Source of the DNA: Bimastos eiseni
Lineage: Eukaryota; Annelida; Clitellata; Crassiclitellata; Lumbricidae
DNA length: 64,000 nt
Assembly (NCBI GenBank): GCA_959347315.1
Contig: OY365806.1
Coordinates: 54,775,116 to 54,839,115 of the forward strand
Reading direction: 5' to 3'
Shown here: in pieces, positions 55,534 through 64,000 of the stretch
Layout of the letters: every line of letters begins with the position of its first letter
Numbering within the stretch: position 1 is the first letter of the stretch
Made by a program: the position numbers and the translations under genes
The notes under the pieces: generated by a model
Seen by the model: the letters and a program-made list of their open reading frames with translations, nothing else
What the model was told of the DNA's origin: nothing
Database searches by the model: none

Positions 55534-56102
55534 CAGAGTTGTGTGGTCTCGAGACAGTGTCTCGGTCTCGAGACTTCTCGAGACAGTTTTTAGTGTCTCG
55601 GTGACGGATGCCTGCTGTCTCGGTCTCGGTCTCGAGGTAATGTCTCGAATTTTTAGAAACCGTCTTGAAGTGAAAGTCTTGTTTTGTCTCGAACAAGCGG
55701 CCTCGATAAGTTTTGCGTTAACTGTCTTAAGGCTTTCTTTATACTATTCAGCAGATAAGCCGACGAAGAGATAAAACACGACAATATAAAAACTATTCTT
55801 AGGAATTGGTACTATATACATTATAAGTTTCAAATCGAAATTACAAATGAACCTTATTACCGAAAACTGATACATTAGTATTTTACAGCATTTTATATAG
55901 GATCACTTGTCTTTTACTGTCTCGTACTGTCTTGAAACTAGTGTCTCGGTCTTGGTACCTCACTGTCTCGGTCTCGGCACCTCACTGTCTCGGTCTCGTC
56001 TTGGTCTTGAAGTTTCAAGTTTTGCATACAACACTGGTCTCGGCACCTCACTGTCTCGGTCTCGTCTTGGTCTTGAAGTTTCAAGTTTTGCATACAACAC
56101 TG
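55534..56102. mobile_element. hAT-like MITE rich in GTCTCG
   Basis: The ends are CAGAGTTGTGTG and (reverse) CAGTGTTGTATG. The 8-bp target duplication GGTTGTTG is exact (55,526-55,533 and 56,103-56,110). The interior is full of GTCTCGGTCTCG words at both ends. A tandem pair of about 64 bp (GGCACCTCACTGTCTCGG through TTGCATACAACACTGG) occupies the right end. It has no coding capacity. Confidence 0.85.
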
Positions 56103-56377
56103 GGTTGTTGTGTGCCTGCCTGTCTTTACGATTGAGCAGGAAGAAACAAAGGATGGAATAAATAAGAGGAAGACCACATGGGGACTGGACAGATGGCATT
56201 GAAGAATGGGGTGGAACCAACCGAACAAGTATCCAAGAGTTGAGCGTTGAGCCACGCTGCAAGGAACAGAATCTACAGAGAGGTGTGGAGAGATATGTTA
56301 GAACGACATCAGACACCTATAGGCGATTAGCTCATGGTTGTTGACTGGTTAATTGAGGGAGAAAGCACTGTTGCATC

Positions 56378-56513
56378 CGGTGGCTGATCGGTTAGAGCGG
56401 TCGGCCCGTAACACGCTGTGTGCGCAATTGCTCTGCAGTACAACTGCCATTCGCCGTCAAGGCGTGTGCACTTCTGAGCAAAAGATGTTGAAGAAGGGCG
56501 ATATCAAATTTCA
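56378..56513 (+). mobile_element. tRNA-derived SINE copy, internally deleted
   Basis: It begins with the box A-like GTGGCTGATCGGTTAGAGC and ends AAGAAGGGCGATATCAAATT followed by an AT tail. It lacks the box B part found in the inverted copy at 56,879-57,083. Confidence 0.7.
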
Positions 56514-56878
56514 GATTAAATAAATAAATTAGATTGGCCTGTTTCCAATTGAAATTGCTTGAGGAAAGGAGGACTCGGGGAGAGGGATGACAGGACTGGA
56601 TAAGCGATCCTATCACCGGATCATGGAAATTAAATTCTGGCCCCAGTACCTCTTACCAAAAGTCGGCGCCTATGTAGCTATGCAACCCAGCTTCATCTGA
56701 AAATGCATTTATGGCAATCCTGCATAAGGTTAATTGTTTGCAAAATAGGTGGTGCACAGTGGTTTCACCAGAACTTGGAGGCTGGGGAGCAAAAAAGTCC
56801 TATTACGACTAGGAAACTTCTCTATCTCAATTTTAAGCATCAAATTATCAAAATTTCGCAGGCTCTTTCAATTTGTTA

Positions 56879-57083
56879 TGAAATTTGATATCGCCCTTCT
56901 TCCAACATTTTTTGCTCAGAAGTGCACACGTCTCGACGACGCAATTGCAAATGTACTGCAGAGCAATCGTACGCAATAGACTTGCTCAAGGTTCCTACAC
57001 AGTGACGCCTCAGACGAGGGTCGAACCCGCTCACTCAGCGCACACTGAGCGTTACGGGCTCTAACCAATCGACCACCGTGCCA
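56879..57083 (-). mobile_element. tRNA-derived SINE copy with boxes A and B
   Basis: On the minus strand it reads GGTGGTCGATTGGTTAGAGC (box A), then GAGCGGGTTCGACCCTCG (box B), then a body shared with 56,378-56,513, ending in GAAGGGCGATATCAAATTTC. The two copies face each other about 365 bp apart. Confidence 0.78.
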
Positions 57084-57734
57084 CACGGTGTCAGAGCAGT
57101 TGTGAAGGATCCGGTGTAAACTCGACAGTATAGGCTGTAGGCTGTAGGACTGCAATCTGATTAAATGAAGCATCAGTCAAAGCCATGAACAAACTCGATC
57201 TTGTTTCATTTTGCTTGAAATAGGCCTTTGACAGAACAGCAACGGGCGGACAGTCTGAAAACATTTCGAGTAGCTTTGGCTAAGTGCGGCGCGCTAAATA
57301 CAGCTGTCCATTCTTTTTTATAGGCCTATGTAATAATATTAATTCGCCATTTCGGCAATGTTGCTTAATAGGCCTACTTCAAAATCCCAACAGTTTAGAC
57401 CATCTACTTCTGAACCAGTGTCAAATGTACAACAGAGCTTAAATAAACTTAAGTGTATAAAAAGAAGTGCCTGGACGCTAGTATCAAAAAGTTAAGAACT
57501 ATATTTGTGGCGGACAGGCCACAAGGCTTGGATTAAAGAATTTGTTCGTAATTAATCGGCTCGCCATAGCGCTTAATTTACGTACATTTTCTTACAGTGT
57601 TGGTATTGGAGGGAAGACCGATCGGCGGTTTGTAGTTCTGTGCATAGCGTGCAGACGCATGAATCGGGTTGAGTATAGCCTGACATGCGGTGCGTCGCTT
57701 ATATTGTAGAGTGGTGACGACTGCTCTGCATATA

Positions 57735-57825
57735 CGGTGCACCGAATTCTTTGGTTAGTGGTTAATACCGCACACCCGTGTGGTCAGTGAGCGTTCGTTC
57801 AAAGCCTGGTTCACGGCAAGTTGGG
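57735..57825 (+). mobile_element. Possible tRNA-like SINE head
   Basis: TTGGTTAGTGGTTAATACC followed by GTTCGTTCAAAGCC resembles degenerate tRNA promoter boxes. It lies just before the hairpin-rich block. Weak evidence. Confidence 0.3.
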
Positions 57826-58038
57826 GAAAAAATATAGTTGCGGACGAGAGGGCGTCCCCAAAAAAACTAGTCCGAGCTACAGCCGAGCGTCTGGTGTTGA
57901 GACCGACTCCGCCGATCTGATAGGGCTGAGGCCCCACCCTGTTATCGATCGTGAGAAAGTCTGCAGCCGATTGTGAGGTTGCTTCCTCGGGAATATCCGA
58001 CAGTGAAATAAATAAATAATCACAGGTCTCTGTAAAGA

Positions 58039-58640
58039 CCGGGTAAAGCCCGGGTTAGCCGTTCGTATAGACCGAGAAAGATCTCGGGTGGCCGAGAGTG
58101 ATACAGACTGGGTGAGTCCCAGAAGGGACCGACCGCATATACCGAGAGAGGCCTCGGCGGCCGACAGAGAGATAGACTGGGAAAAAATCCCCGACCTCGC
58201 AGACCGCGAGAAAGTTTTGGTAACCAAGAAATATAAATGTTGGCTACCTAGACCAGTCATAGTTAATCCTCCAGTTTTCCAGCAGGTTGTCGGATACGCA
58301 AAAGTTTCGGGTGGCCGAGACTGAGAAAGTTTTGGTAACCAAGAAATATAAATGTTGGCTACCTAGACCGGTCATAGTTAATCCTCCCGTTTTCCAGCAG
58401 GTGGTCGGATACGCAAAAGTTTCGGGTGGCCGAGACCGATAAAATTAGGGTGGTCGCTAGAGATACAAGCCGGCTAGATTCCCGTAGTAGCAACCATACA
58501 GACCGAAAGAGAGGCCGGTGGAACGGTCGATAAATACGGAGAAAGTTTCCCATTGAATACGTTCGATAAATACGGGGAAAGTTTCCCAGTGGATACGTTC
58601 GATAAATACGGGGAGGGTGACCCCATTGGTGCTTACGACG
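58039..58640. repeat. Array of small hairpins, part 1
   Basis: Successive short palindromes have different stems but a similar layout: CCGGG/CCCGG (58,039-58,053), CCGAGA/TCTCGG (58,072-58,087), CTGGG/CCCAG (58,108-58,122), CCGAG/CTCGG (58,142-58,157), GGGA/TCCC (58,179-58,191) and GGGAAA/TTTCCC (58,575-58,587). A 115-bp direct duplication lies at 58,208-58,322 and 58,323-58,437, and contains TTGGCTACCTAGACC. The function is unknown. Confidence 0.8.
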
Positions 58641-58722
58641 ATTACAAGAAACGGTCGTGACTGGTGCCGAAGACCTCAATAATTGCGGGTGTTTCCTCAT
58701 CTTCTTTTCCCTGTAATAATAC

Positions 58723-59160
58723 TTGGCTACCTAACGTAGTCATACTTACTCCCGCGGTCTTCCGCGTTATCTTTACTTGCGTGTCTGATCGCAATATCTT
58801 TACTCGCGGTTTCCCCGCGATATCTTTACTTGCGCGTCTGATCGCAATATCTTTATTCGCGGTTTCCCCGTGATACCTCTTCTTGATTGTCTTACGGTCT
58901 TTCGATAAATATTCTTGTTAGCTACCTAACGTGGTCATACTTACTCCCGCGGTCTTCCGTGGTTTCTTGACTTGCGTGTCTGATCGCAACAATATCTTTA
59001 CTCGCGGTTTCCCCGCGATATCTTTACTTGTGTGTCTGATCGCAGTATCTTTAATCGCGGTTTCGCCGCGATATCTCTTCTTGATTGTATTACGGTTTTT
59101 CGATAAATATTCTTCTTGGCTACCTAACGTGGTCATAGATACTCCCCGGGTTTTCCCGAA
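58723..59160. repeat. Array of small hairpins, part 2 (two tandem units of about 195 bp and part of a third)
   Basis: Units start with TTGGCTACCTAACG or a close variant at about 58,723, 58,917 and 59,116. Each holds alternating hairpins, CGCGG/CCGCG and TTGCG/CGCAA, separated by ATATCTTTACT. Examples are 58,753-58,766, 58,777-58,794, 58,805-58,819 and 58,830-58,847. The start word is shared with part 1. There is no coding potential. Confidence 0.85.
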
Positions 59161-59225
59161 GTCTCAGTATATATTACGGTGTTGGTGGACAACTGCAAAA
59201 CGCAGAGGACGGTCAATCGTGGTGC

Positions 59226-59582
59226 ATGATAATTTATACGTGTGAGGCCGGTATGCCGATCAGTGGCCAGTATTGCCTAAGGCAAAGTGACGAAGGGACT
59301 TGTTACAAATATTTCTGCTCTCCGGAACAGGGAGAACGTTTGATGCCCTCTGTTGGCGATTATTTAAGAGTCACGAGATGTACAATGATACGACGAAGCT
59401 CAGGTCAGGTAGAGAGAAAGAGGAAAACCGTCTCTAAGCGGGCAAACAAGAAAGGGAAGACTCCGGTCGGTAAACGAGCGAACCCTGTTCTGAATAAAGG
59501 CCATCTTCAGGACGTTGCCCATCCGGCGACCGCGAGAGTGATAGAGTCTGATCCCGAGACAGAGTCATATTGCCTCTTTTAG
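59226..59582 (+). CDS. Unrecognised open frame next to the hairpin array
   Basis: The frame has 118 codons from ATG 59,226. The N-terminal half is Cys-containing (QYCLRQSDEGTCYKYFC), and the middle is strongly basic (RKRKTVSKRANKKGKTPVGK). It ends SDPETESYCLF. It looks more like coding than the surrounding sequence, and the reading continues open in another frame up to about 59,765. No family is recognised. It could be the first open frame of an unknown element whose leader is the hairpin array, or a chance frame. Confidence 0.3.
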   Translation: MIIYTCEAGMPISGQYCLRQSDEGTCYKYFCSPEQGERLMPSVGDYLRVTRCTMIRRSSGQVERKRKTVSKRANKKGKTPVGKRANPVLNKGHLQDVAHPATARVIESDPETESYCLF

Positions 59583-61707
59583 AGAAACGGTCAACCCCGA
59601 TTCTCCTCTGACAGTCACTGCTACGATAGGCATAGATGGAGAACACTCAGGCTATGCTAAAAATCGACTTAGAAGTGACTCGAGTAGCTCCAGACACAGA
59701 AGAGGGCTGGAGCCGACACCGTTGCGCGACCTGGTAGCTTCCGAACGGTGTACGCCACATATTTAGTTAGCATTCGTTATGTTTTTGTCCATTAACAATT
59801 ATTTTGTCGTCAACTATTTGTTGGTAAAATATTTGTTATAATTTTAAGCGTACAGAGAATTACTTACCTTTGTGAAATTGTCGACAAGGGGCCGTTGGCG
59901 TCGGCAGCGTTTTTAAAGTTGAGGTAATATAGATTGCGAAACGCGAAATTTGTTGCCTCTTCTTTTTCCGAGTCCTGCCCGACGTGTTCTTGCAGAGAGT
60001 TGTGTCTCTTTGCAGAGGAACATGCTCTAGTCAATATTGATCTAGAATTGAATTTAGTCCATAGGCCTATATATAAGACCTTTTTGTGAAACTAAGACTT
60101 TTTCACAATTGAACCCGTAATATATGCTCCATTGTGACATTTTTTTAAAATTTGGACAATAATTATATGCGAGTAGGGACCCACAATAGGCCTATGGGTC
60201 GCATATAATTATTGTCCATGGCAGTGCTGACATAGACCTAGGAGTGGGAGACCTCTGTCTGATCTCAACGGTAGGCCTACTGTTATTTTTATTTTTTTAA
60301 AGCAGAGTTCTAAATTAATTGGAATAATGGCTTCGCTATCTTATTGGCCTCGCCTAAGCTTGCCAGAAGTGTTGTTGAGTAATTCAGTGCTTAAAGTGTG
60401 CCTGGACGGTCATGGACGGCGTCCAGACACTTATTTGGTCAGCACGGCCTGGACGCAGCCCATGAGCGTCCATGTAGCAGTGCAATTCCTCTATGTACGT
60501 TATTATCAACAGAATTTAATTTTATACTATTCCAAAAATTCATATTTTCATTAGGCCTAAGTATTAACTGAAGTAGCTCATGCATATAATGGATGTCAAT
60601 CGTGTTATATAGTTTGGTTACATTTTCATCAAATTAATTTTCGTCTTATGCGCTTCCGGCGTCTGCTGCATTTGGCGATTAATTTTCAGATGTAGCCTAA
60701 ACGGCAAAAAGTTGTTCAACTGATTTTATAAAAAAAATTTACGAGCTCATCACGCCTAATAAGTTATAAAGCTAATTTAGTTGCACTAAATACCATAGCA
60801 CGTATGAAATTGAACTGAATTTCTACTTTTTCAAGTTGCGAAACGATGAAACGTGTAGGTATCATATGTGAGCGATTTATTGAACTATTAAATTTTACAT
60901 TTGAGAGCGGACTTTTCTTTTGGATAGACTAGTCCAAATTTTATGTCGCAAACGCCAGCAATCCATAGCGTAGAAAGGATCGCGTATGGTTCGCGAATGA
61001 TCTAAGGTCTTTCGCGCCAAAAGAAAAGCGCCGCCTATCGGCTGGTTAGGTGTAGTTTGCTTGGTAACGCGAAGATGATTAGCGTCGCCTTCCTTCTTTG
61101 CCAAGGCTTTGGATGGACACTGCCGGAGTATACCTAGAGGCGGCGTGGGTCAGTCCTAAAATCTTGCGAGAGACCCTAGCGTATTTCCCACCAAATGAAA
61201 GAAGCGACCATTTGTTATGTTTTAAGCATTTAAGGTCATATAAGGTGTTTTAATGTAACGCCAGAACAGTCACATACCACCGACACCAGATATAAGATAA
61301 GTGTGTGTGTTTCAACTCGGTTTCAACGTAAATTACTCCGTGTTTACAATCAGTGCAGGAATCTATATTTAACTCGCTGTTTATCCCTTTCACATTTATC
61401 CATAGATATCGCCACGTTCAATATTTACGCCTGTTATAAAATATATGATTTTTTTATATCTGCAAAGGCAGTTTTGAACCTCGCAAAATATTTTGTCGAT
61501 TTGCTTGCAATTATTGTGTAATCAAAGACCCAATACTTCCTGGTCTCTGATTATCACTCAATAAGTCGCATGACAGTACAGAAAGACTTCGCGTCTTGCT
61601 TGTTATAGATCACGGCCATCTGCCGTGTTTACGCTCAACTGTTCCGGCGGAACTTACAACAGCAGACGATTTGTATTTCTCTGTGACATTTTTAACGTAC
61701 AAAGCTT
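59583..61707. other. Unassigned, with small palindromes
   Basis: No gene is recognised. A 64-bp hairpin with 19-bp perfect arms (GGACAATAATTATATGCGA) lies at 60,154-60,217. An imperfect palindrome around GTGCCTGGACG lies at 60,399-60,431. Confidence 0.4.
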
Positions 61708-61813
61708 GTAATCTAAGATGGCGGCAACAAGAGCAGCAAGGAGGTCAGCAAGACTTGCGATTTCTACTGAGACAAGAGAAGGCCAGTGCGATATTATTAT
61801 CGGTTCTCGTTTA
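61708..61813 (+). CDS. Possible start of a gene (AAGATGGCGGC context)
   Basis: ATG 61,718 lies in AAGATGGCGGC, a context common at animal translation starts and YY1 sites. It encodes MAATRAARRSARLAISTETR and about twelve more residues before a stop. No convincing donor follows, and continuation lies outside what I can see. Confidence 0.2.
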
Positions 61814-62292
61814 TGAGTTTAACTTTTATAGCTCGTTGCAAACAGATTGGTATGAGTACATAGTAAAAGTTTTAAAAGTCGGACAGTACTTTAAGTTAAG
61901 CGGTAATATGAGGCGTCGACTGTATTAGGCAAAATTTGGCGGTTTCTGCCTCTGGACCTGCGCTAACATTTCATTTTCAGAAATTTCAAGATCTTGCGGA
62001 GTACATTTAGTATCGGAGACTGAAGTGTTATAGATTGATCGTGAGATGTATTTGGTTCACCTTTAATATACCCGGGTTGTATATGCCTAGAGGATAGTGT
62101 TTAATATGACGTATCAAGTCGGGTGTGGGTAAAATGCGAACTGGTAAAATGCGAACCGTTTGCGAACTTGCTTTCGATTGGCTGCCGGTTCGCGCCTATG
62201 GTTGCCATTTATATTTTTATTCATGCGGCCAATAGTTTAAGGCAATTTTCTGTAAACGATACTAGCTATGACCCTGAACCCTATCTATTAAC

Positions 62293-62624
62293 CAGGGCTG
62301 TTAACAATACTGGGAAAAAGTATTGCAATAGCAATACCAATACTTTCTAATTAAAAGTATCGCAATACCAATACTTTTTCTGAATAGTATTGCAATACCA
62401 ATACTCAAAGCGCAACGATAGACTTAGCATATTTCTTGAAAAACCATATAAATGTCAGAGAGAAAAAGTATTGGTATCGAGTATTGCTGACAGGCTAAAA
62501 ATAGGTATCACGATACACATGCGATACCAGCAAAATTAAACTATCGTGATACTCGCTGCGATACTGACAAAAGTATCGCGATACCAAAGAATCGCAATAC
62601 TTTATCGCGATATTAACAGCCCTG
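62293..62624. mobile_element. hAT-like MITE with exact 8-bp duplication CTATTAAC
   Basis: The terminal inverted repeat is CAGGGCTGTTAA. The target duplication CTATTAAC is exact (62,285-62,292 and 62,625-62,632). The body is made of AAGTATTGCAATACCAATAC and AAGTATCGCGATACC-type words, giving strong self-complementarity. Confidence 0.92.
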
Positions 62625-62635
62625 CTATTAACTAC

Positions 62636-62705
62636 AATAATCCTAACCCTAACCGACCCTCACAATGCCAACCCTGACCGTAACCGTCCCTCACGATGCC
62701 TTAAC
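62636..62705 (+). repeat. Telomere-like repeat island
   Basis: Words such as CCTAACCCTAACCGACCCTC and CACAATGCC lie inside the Mutator-like MITE. Related arrays are at 10,345 and 63,063. Confidence 0.7.
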
Positions 62706-63062
62706 CTGATCCGTTCGCACCTATGGTTCGCGTTTTGCCGGTTTGCGGTTTGCATTTTACCAACACCCTCTCAAGTCATCAATTATTCCTTACTATATAT
62801 TTGATTAATAGCGCTATTGCCGCCTCAATTTGTGACGGTCATTTTTGGTCAGGTTGGACCTCCTGGCGGTTGTTTAGAGTTAGCATCGGCATTAGATCAA
62901 AGGTAGCTGCAGGAACTTCTATTTATGCATTATTTTCATCAATTCAGCTTCCATTTTTGCAAGAAATCTACAGTTTTACCAACTCTTCTTTTGAACAATT
63001 CAACTTTCGTTTAGGCAGAATTCTATTCAGCAATTCAGCCTTTATTTAAGCAAGCAACTTGC

Positions 63063-63190
63063 CTAACCCTAGCACTAACCCTAAACGACCCTCATAACCC
63101 CTAAACTGACCCTAAACGACCCTCATAACCCCTAAACTGACCCTAAACGACCCTCACGATGCTTAATCTGACCCTAATCAACCCTCACGA
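63063..63190 (+). repeat. Telomere-like tandem repeat
   Basis: CCTAACCCTAGCACTAACCC is followed by about three copies of a 30-bp unit, CTGACCCTAAACGACCCTCA plus TAACCCCTAAA, then degenerate copies. The unit resembles TTAGGG telomere repeats read on the C-rich strand, but with a longer period. Confidence 0.8.
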
Positions 63191-64000
63191 CGCATAACTA
63201 TAAGAAATTATAGGTTTTTTACAGAGTGCATGCGCTTAATGTTGCGCAGATGTCTCCACACAAGCCACACCTAAAATATGCATAAGTTGAAGTCCCCGAA
63301 ACTATATATAAGCCCAAGAAGCTTGGGACATTACCTCCCGGACATCACATGGCTCATATATGTGCATGCCACATACTTACATATCTATACGCATACATAA
63401 TTATATGCATACATACACATTTACATATATACTATTGCATACTATTTTAATGAATTTCTGATAAATTCAGATTTATTATTATCATAAAGATTGCACATTA
63501 ATTATGTAATGGAATGGTGGATAATGTTCTAAGGGGGTAATGTCTTAGGGGGTAATGTCCTAGACCTGCTAGTCATAATGACACAATGCAATGCACTCTG
63601 TAAGTGTGTGCTTGACACAAACTTCAAACTGTGTTAGTTGTATATATTAAGAGACAAGCCTTATAGTGCAACACTGGAAATGTAAATAAATTGGTTACAA
63701 TCTGATTGTTTGTTTCCTTATATGTCAGCAATAGGCCAATTGTTAAATATGCCTATTATAATTGTTTTCAAAATTTGACTATTGTAACCATATTAAAGTG
63801 CTTAAATTGTTAATGTACATAAACTATAAAGATTCTAACCTGTAACCTGCGATTGTTTGACTAGTTAAGGGTAGTTAAGTTTGTTATAATTTTTGAAATG
63901 CTTAAATAACTAAATTGTCGTCCTATCGATGAACGATCAGCAAAATACTGACTTCTAGAGTTCTACTTACTTTGGGGTGGCTCTAACTAGCAGGGCTATA
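63191..64000. other. Unassigned
   Basis: AT-rich with a few ACATAT runs near 63,380-63,420 and a short repeat GGGGGTAATGTC near 63,533-63,560. No gene is seen. Confidence 0.4.

Larger units (their letters stand above)
62121..62768. mobile_element. Mutator-like MITE hosting a hAT MITE
   Basis: The terminal inverted repeats are GGGTGTGGGTAAAATGCGAAC and (reverse) GGGTGTTGGTAAAATGCAAAC. The flanks TATCAAGTC (62,112-62,120) and TCTCAAGTC (62,769-62,777) match at 8 of 9 bases, the 9-bp size typical of Mutator-like elements. It holds telomere-like repeats and the nested MITE at 62,293-62,624. No transposase. Confidence 0.7.

Noticed and set aside
58039..59160. CRISPR array
   Set aside because: The repeats are hairpin-like, but there are no regular unique spacers and no cas genes, and the context is animal DNA.

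Overview
This is nuclear DNA from a metazoan, most likely a marine invertebrate; I cannot fix the phylum. The signs are spliced animal kinase genes, AT-rich introns, several LTR retrotransposons, LINE and tRNA-derived SINE pieces, and many small DNA-transposon derivatives. There are no operons, CRISPR arrays or bacterial-type genes.

Layout. Positions 1-4,602 hold no host gene that I recognise; they contain an LTR (family C, 2,408-3,013) and the 3' end of a LINE (about 3,740-4,602). Positions 5,352-28,500 are one minus-strand gene for a CLK/LAMMER-type dual-specificity protein kinase. I can read twelve coding exons in register, plus a possible 5' exon. The short exon that should carry the LAMMER signature was not found. 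The introns contain hAT-like and piggyBac-like MITE candidates, a palindrome, a SINE, LINE relics and a 12-bp minisatellite. Positions 28,500-33,150 are intergenic, with two copies of a palindromic hAT-type MITE and a diverged duplication.

Positions 33,153-41,369 form a nest of LTR elements next to a type II cAMP-dependent protein kinase regulatory subunit (PKA-RII) exon. A 5.97-kb Ty3/Gypsy element (family A, 4-bp target duplication TTAT) has lost the reverse transcriptase core and the integrase. A solo LTR of the same family (duplication GTGT) interrupts the end of the PKA-RII coding sequence, and that solo LTR is itself split by a solo LTR of family C (duplication GTAG). The insertion order is therefore readable. 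The PKA-RII exon also carries three small frame breaks. A possible two-exon membrane-protein gene start lies at 42,476-43,535.

Positions 45,057-53,085 are an 8.03-kb Ty3/Gypsy element (family B, duplication GTAT). Its two LTRs are almost identical and its gag-pol is recognisable but broken. About 1.9 kb after integrase carries extra open frames, one with a C2H2-like finger and an acidic SUMO-interaction-like tail. From 53,090 to 64,000 the sequence is mostly repeats: a tetranucleotide array, a GTCTCG-rich hAT MITE, an inverted pair of tRNA-derived SINEs, an unexplained array of small hairpins (58,039-59,160), and a hAT MITE nested in a Mutator-like MITE near 62.1-62.8 kb with telomere-like repeats around it.

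The strongest unexplained signal is the hairpin array at 58.0-59.2 kb. Other items of interest are the accessory open frames of the two Gypsy elements, the nested LTR record at PKA-RII, and an apparent excess of the palindrome TAGGCCTA. All calls were made by eye; no database search or alignment program was run.
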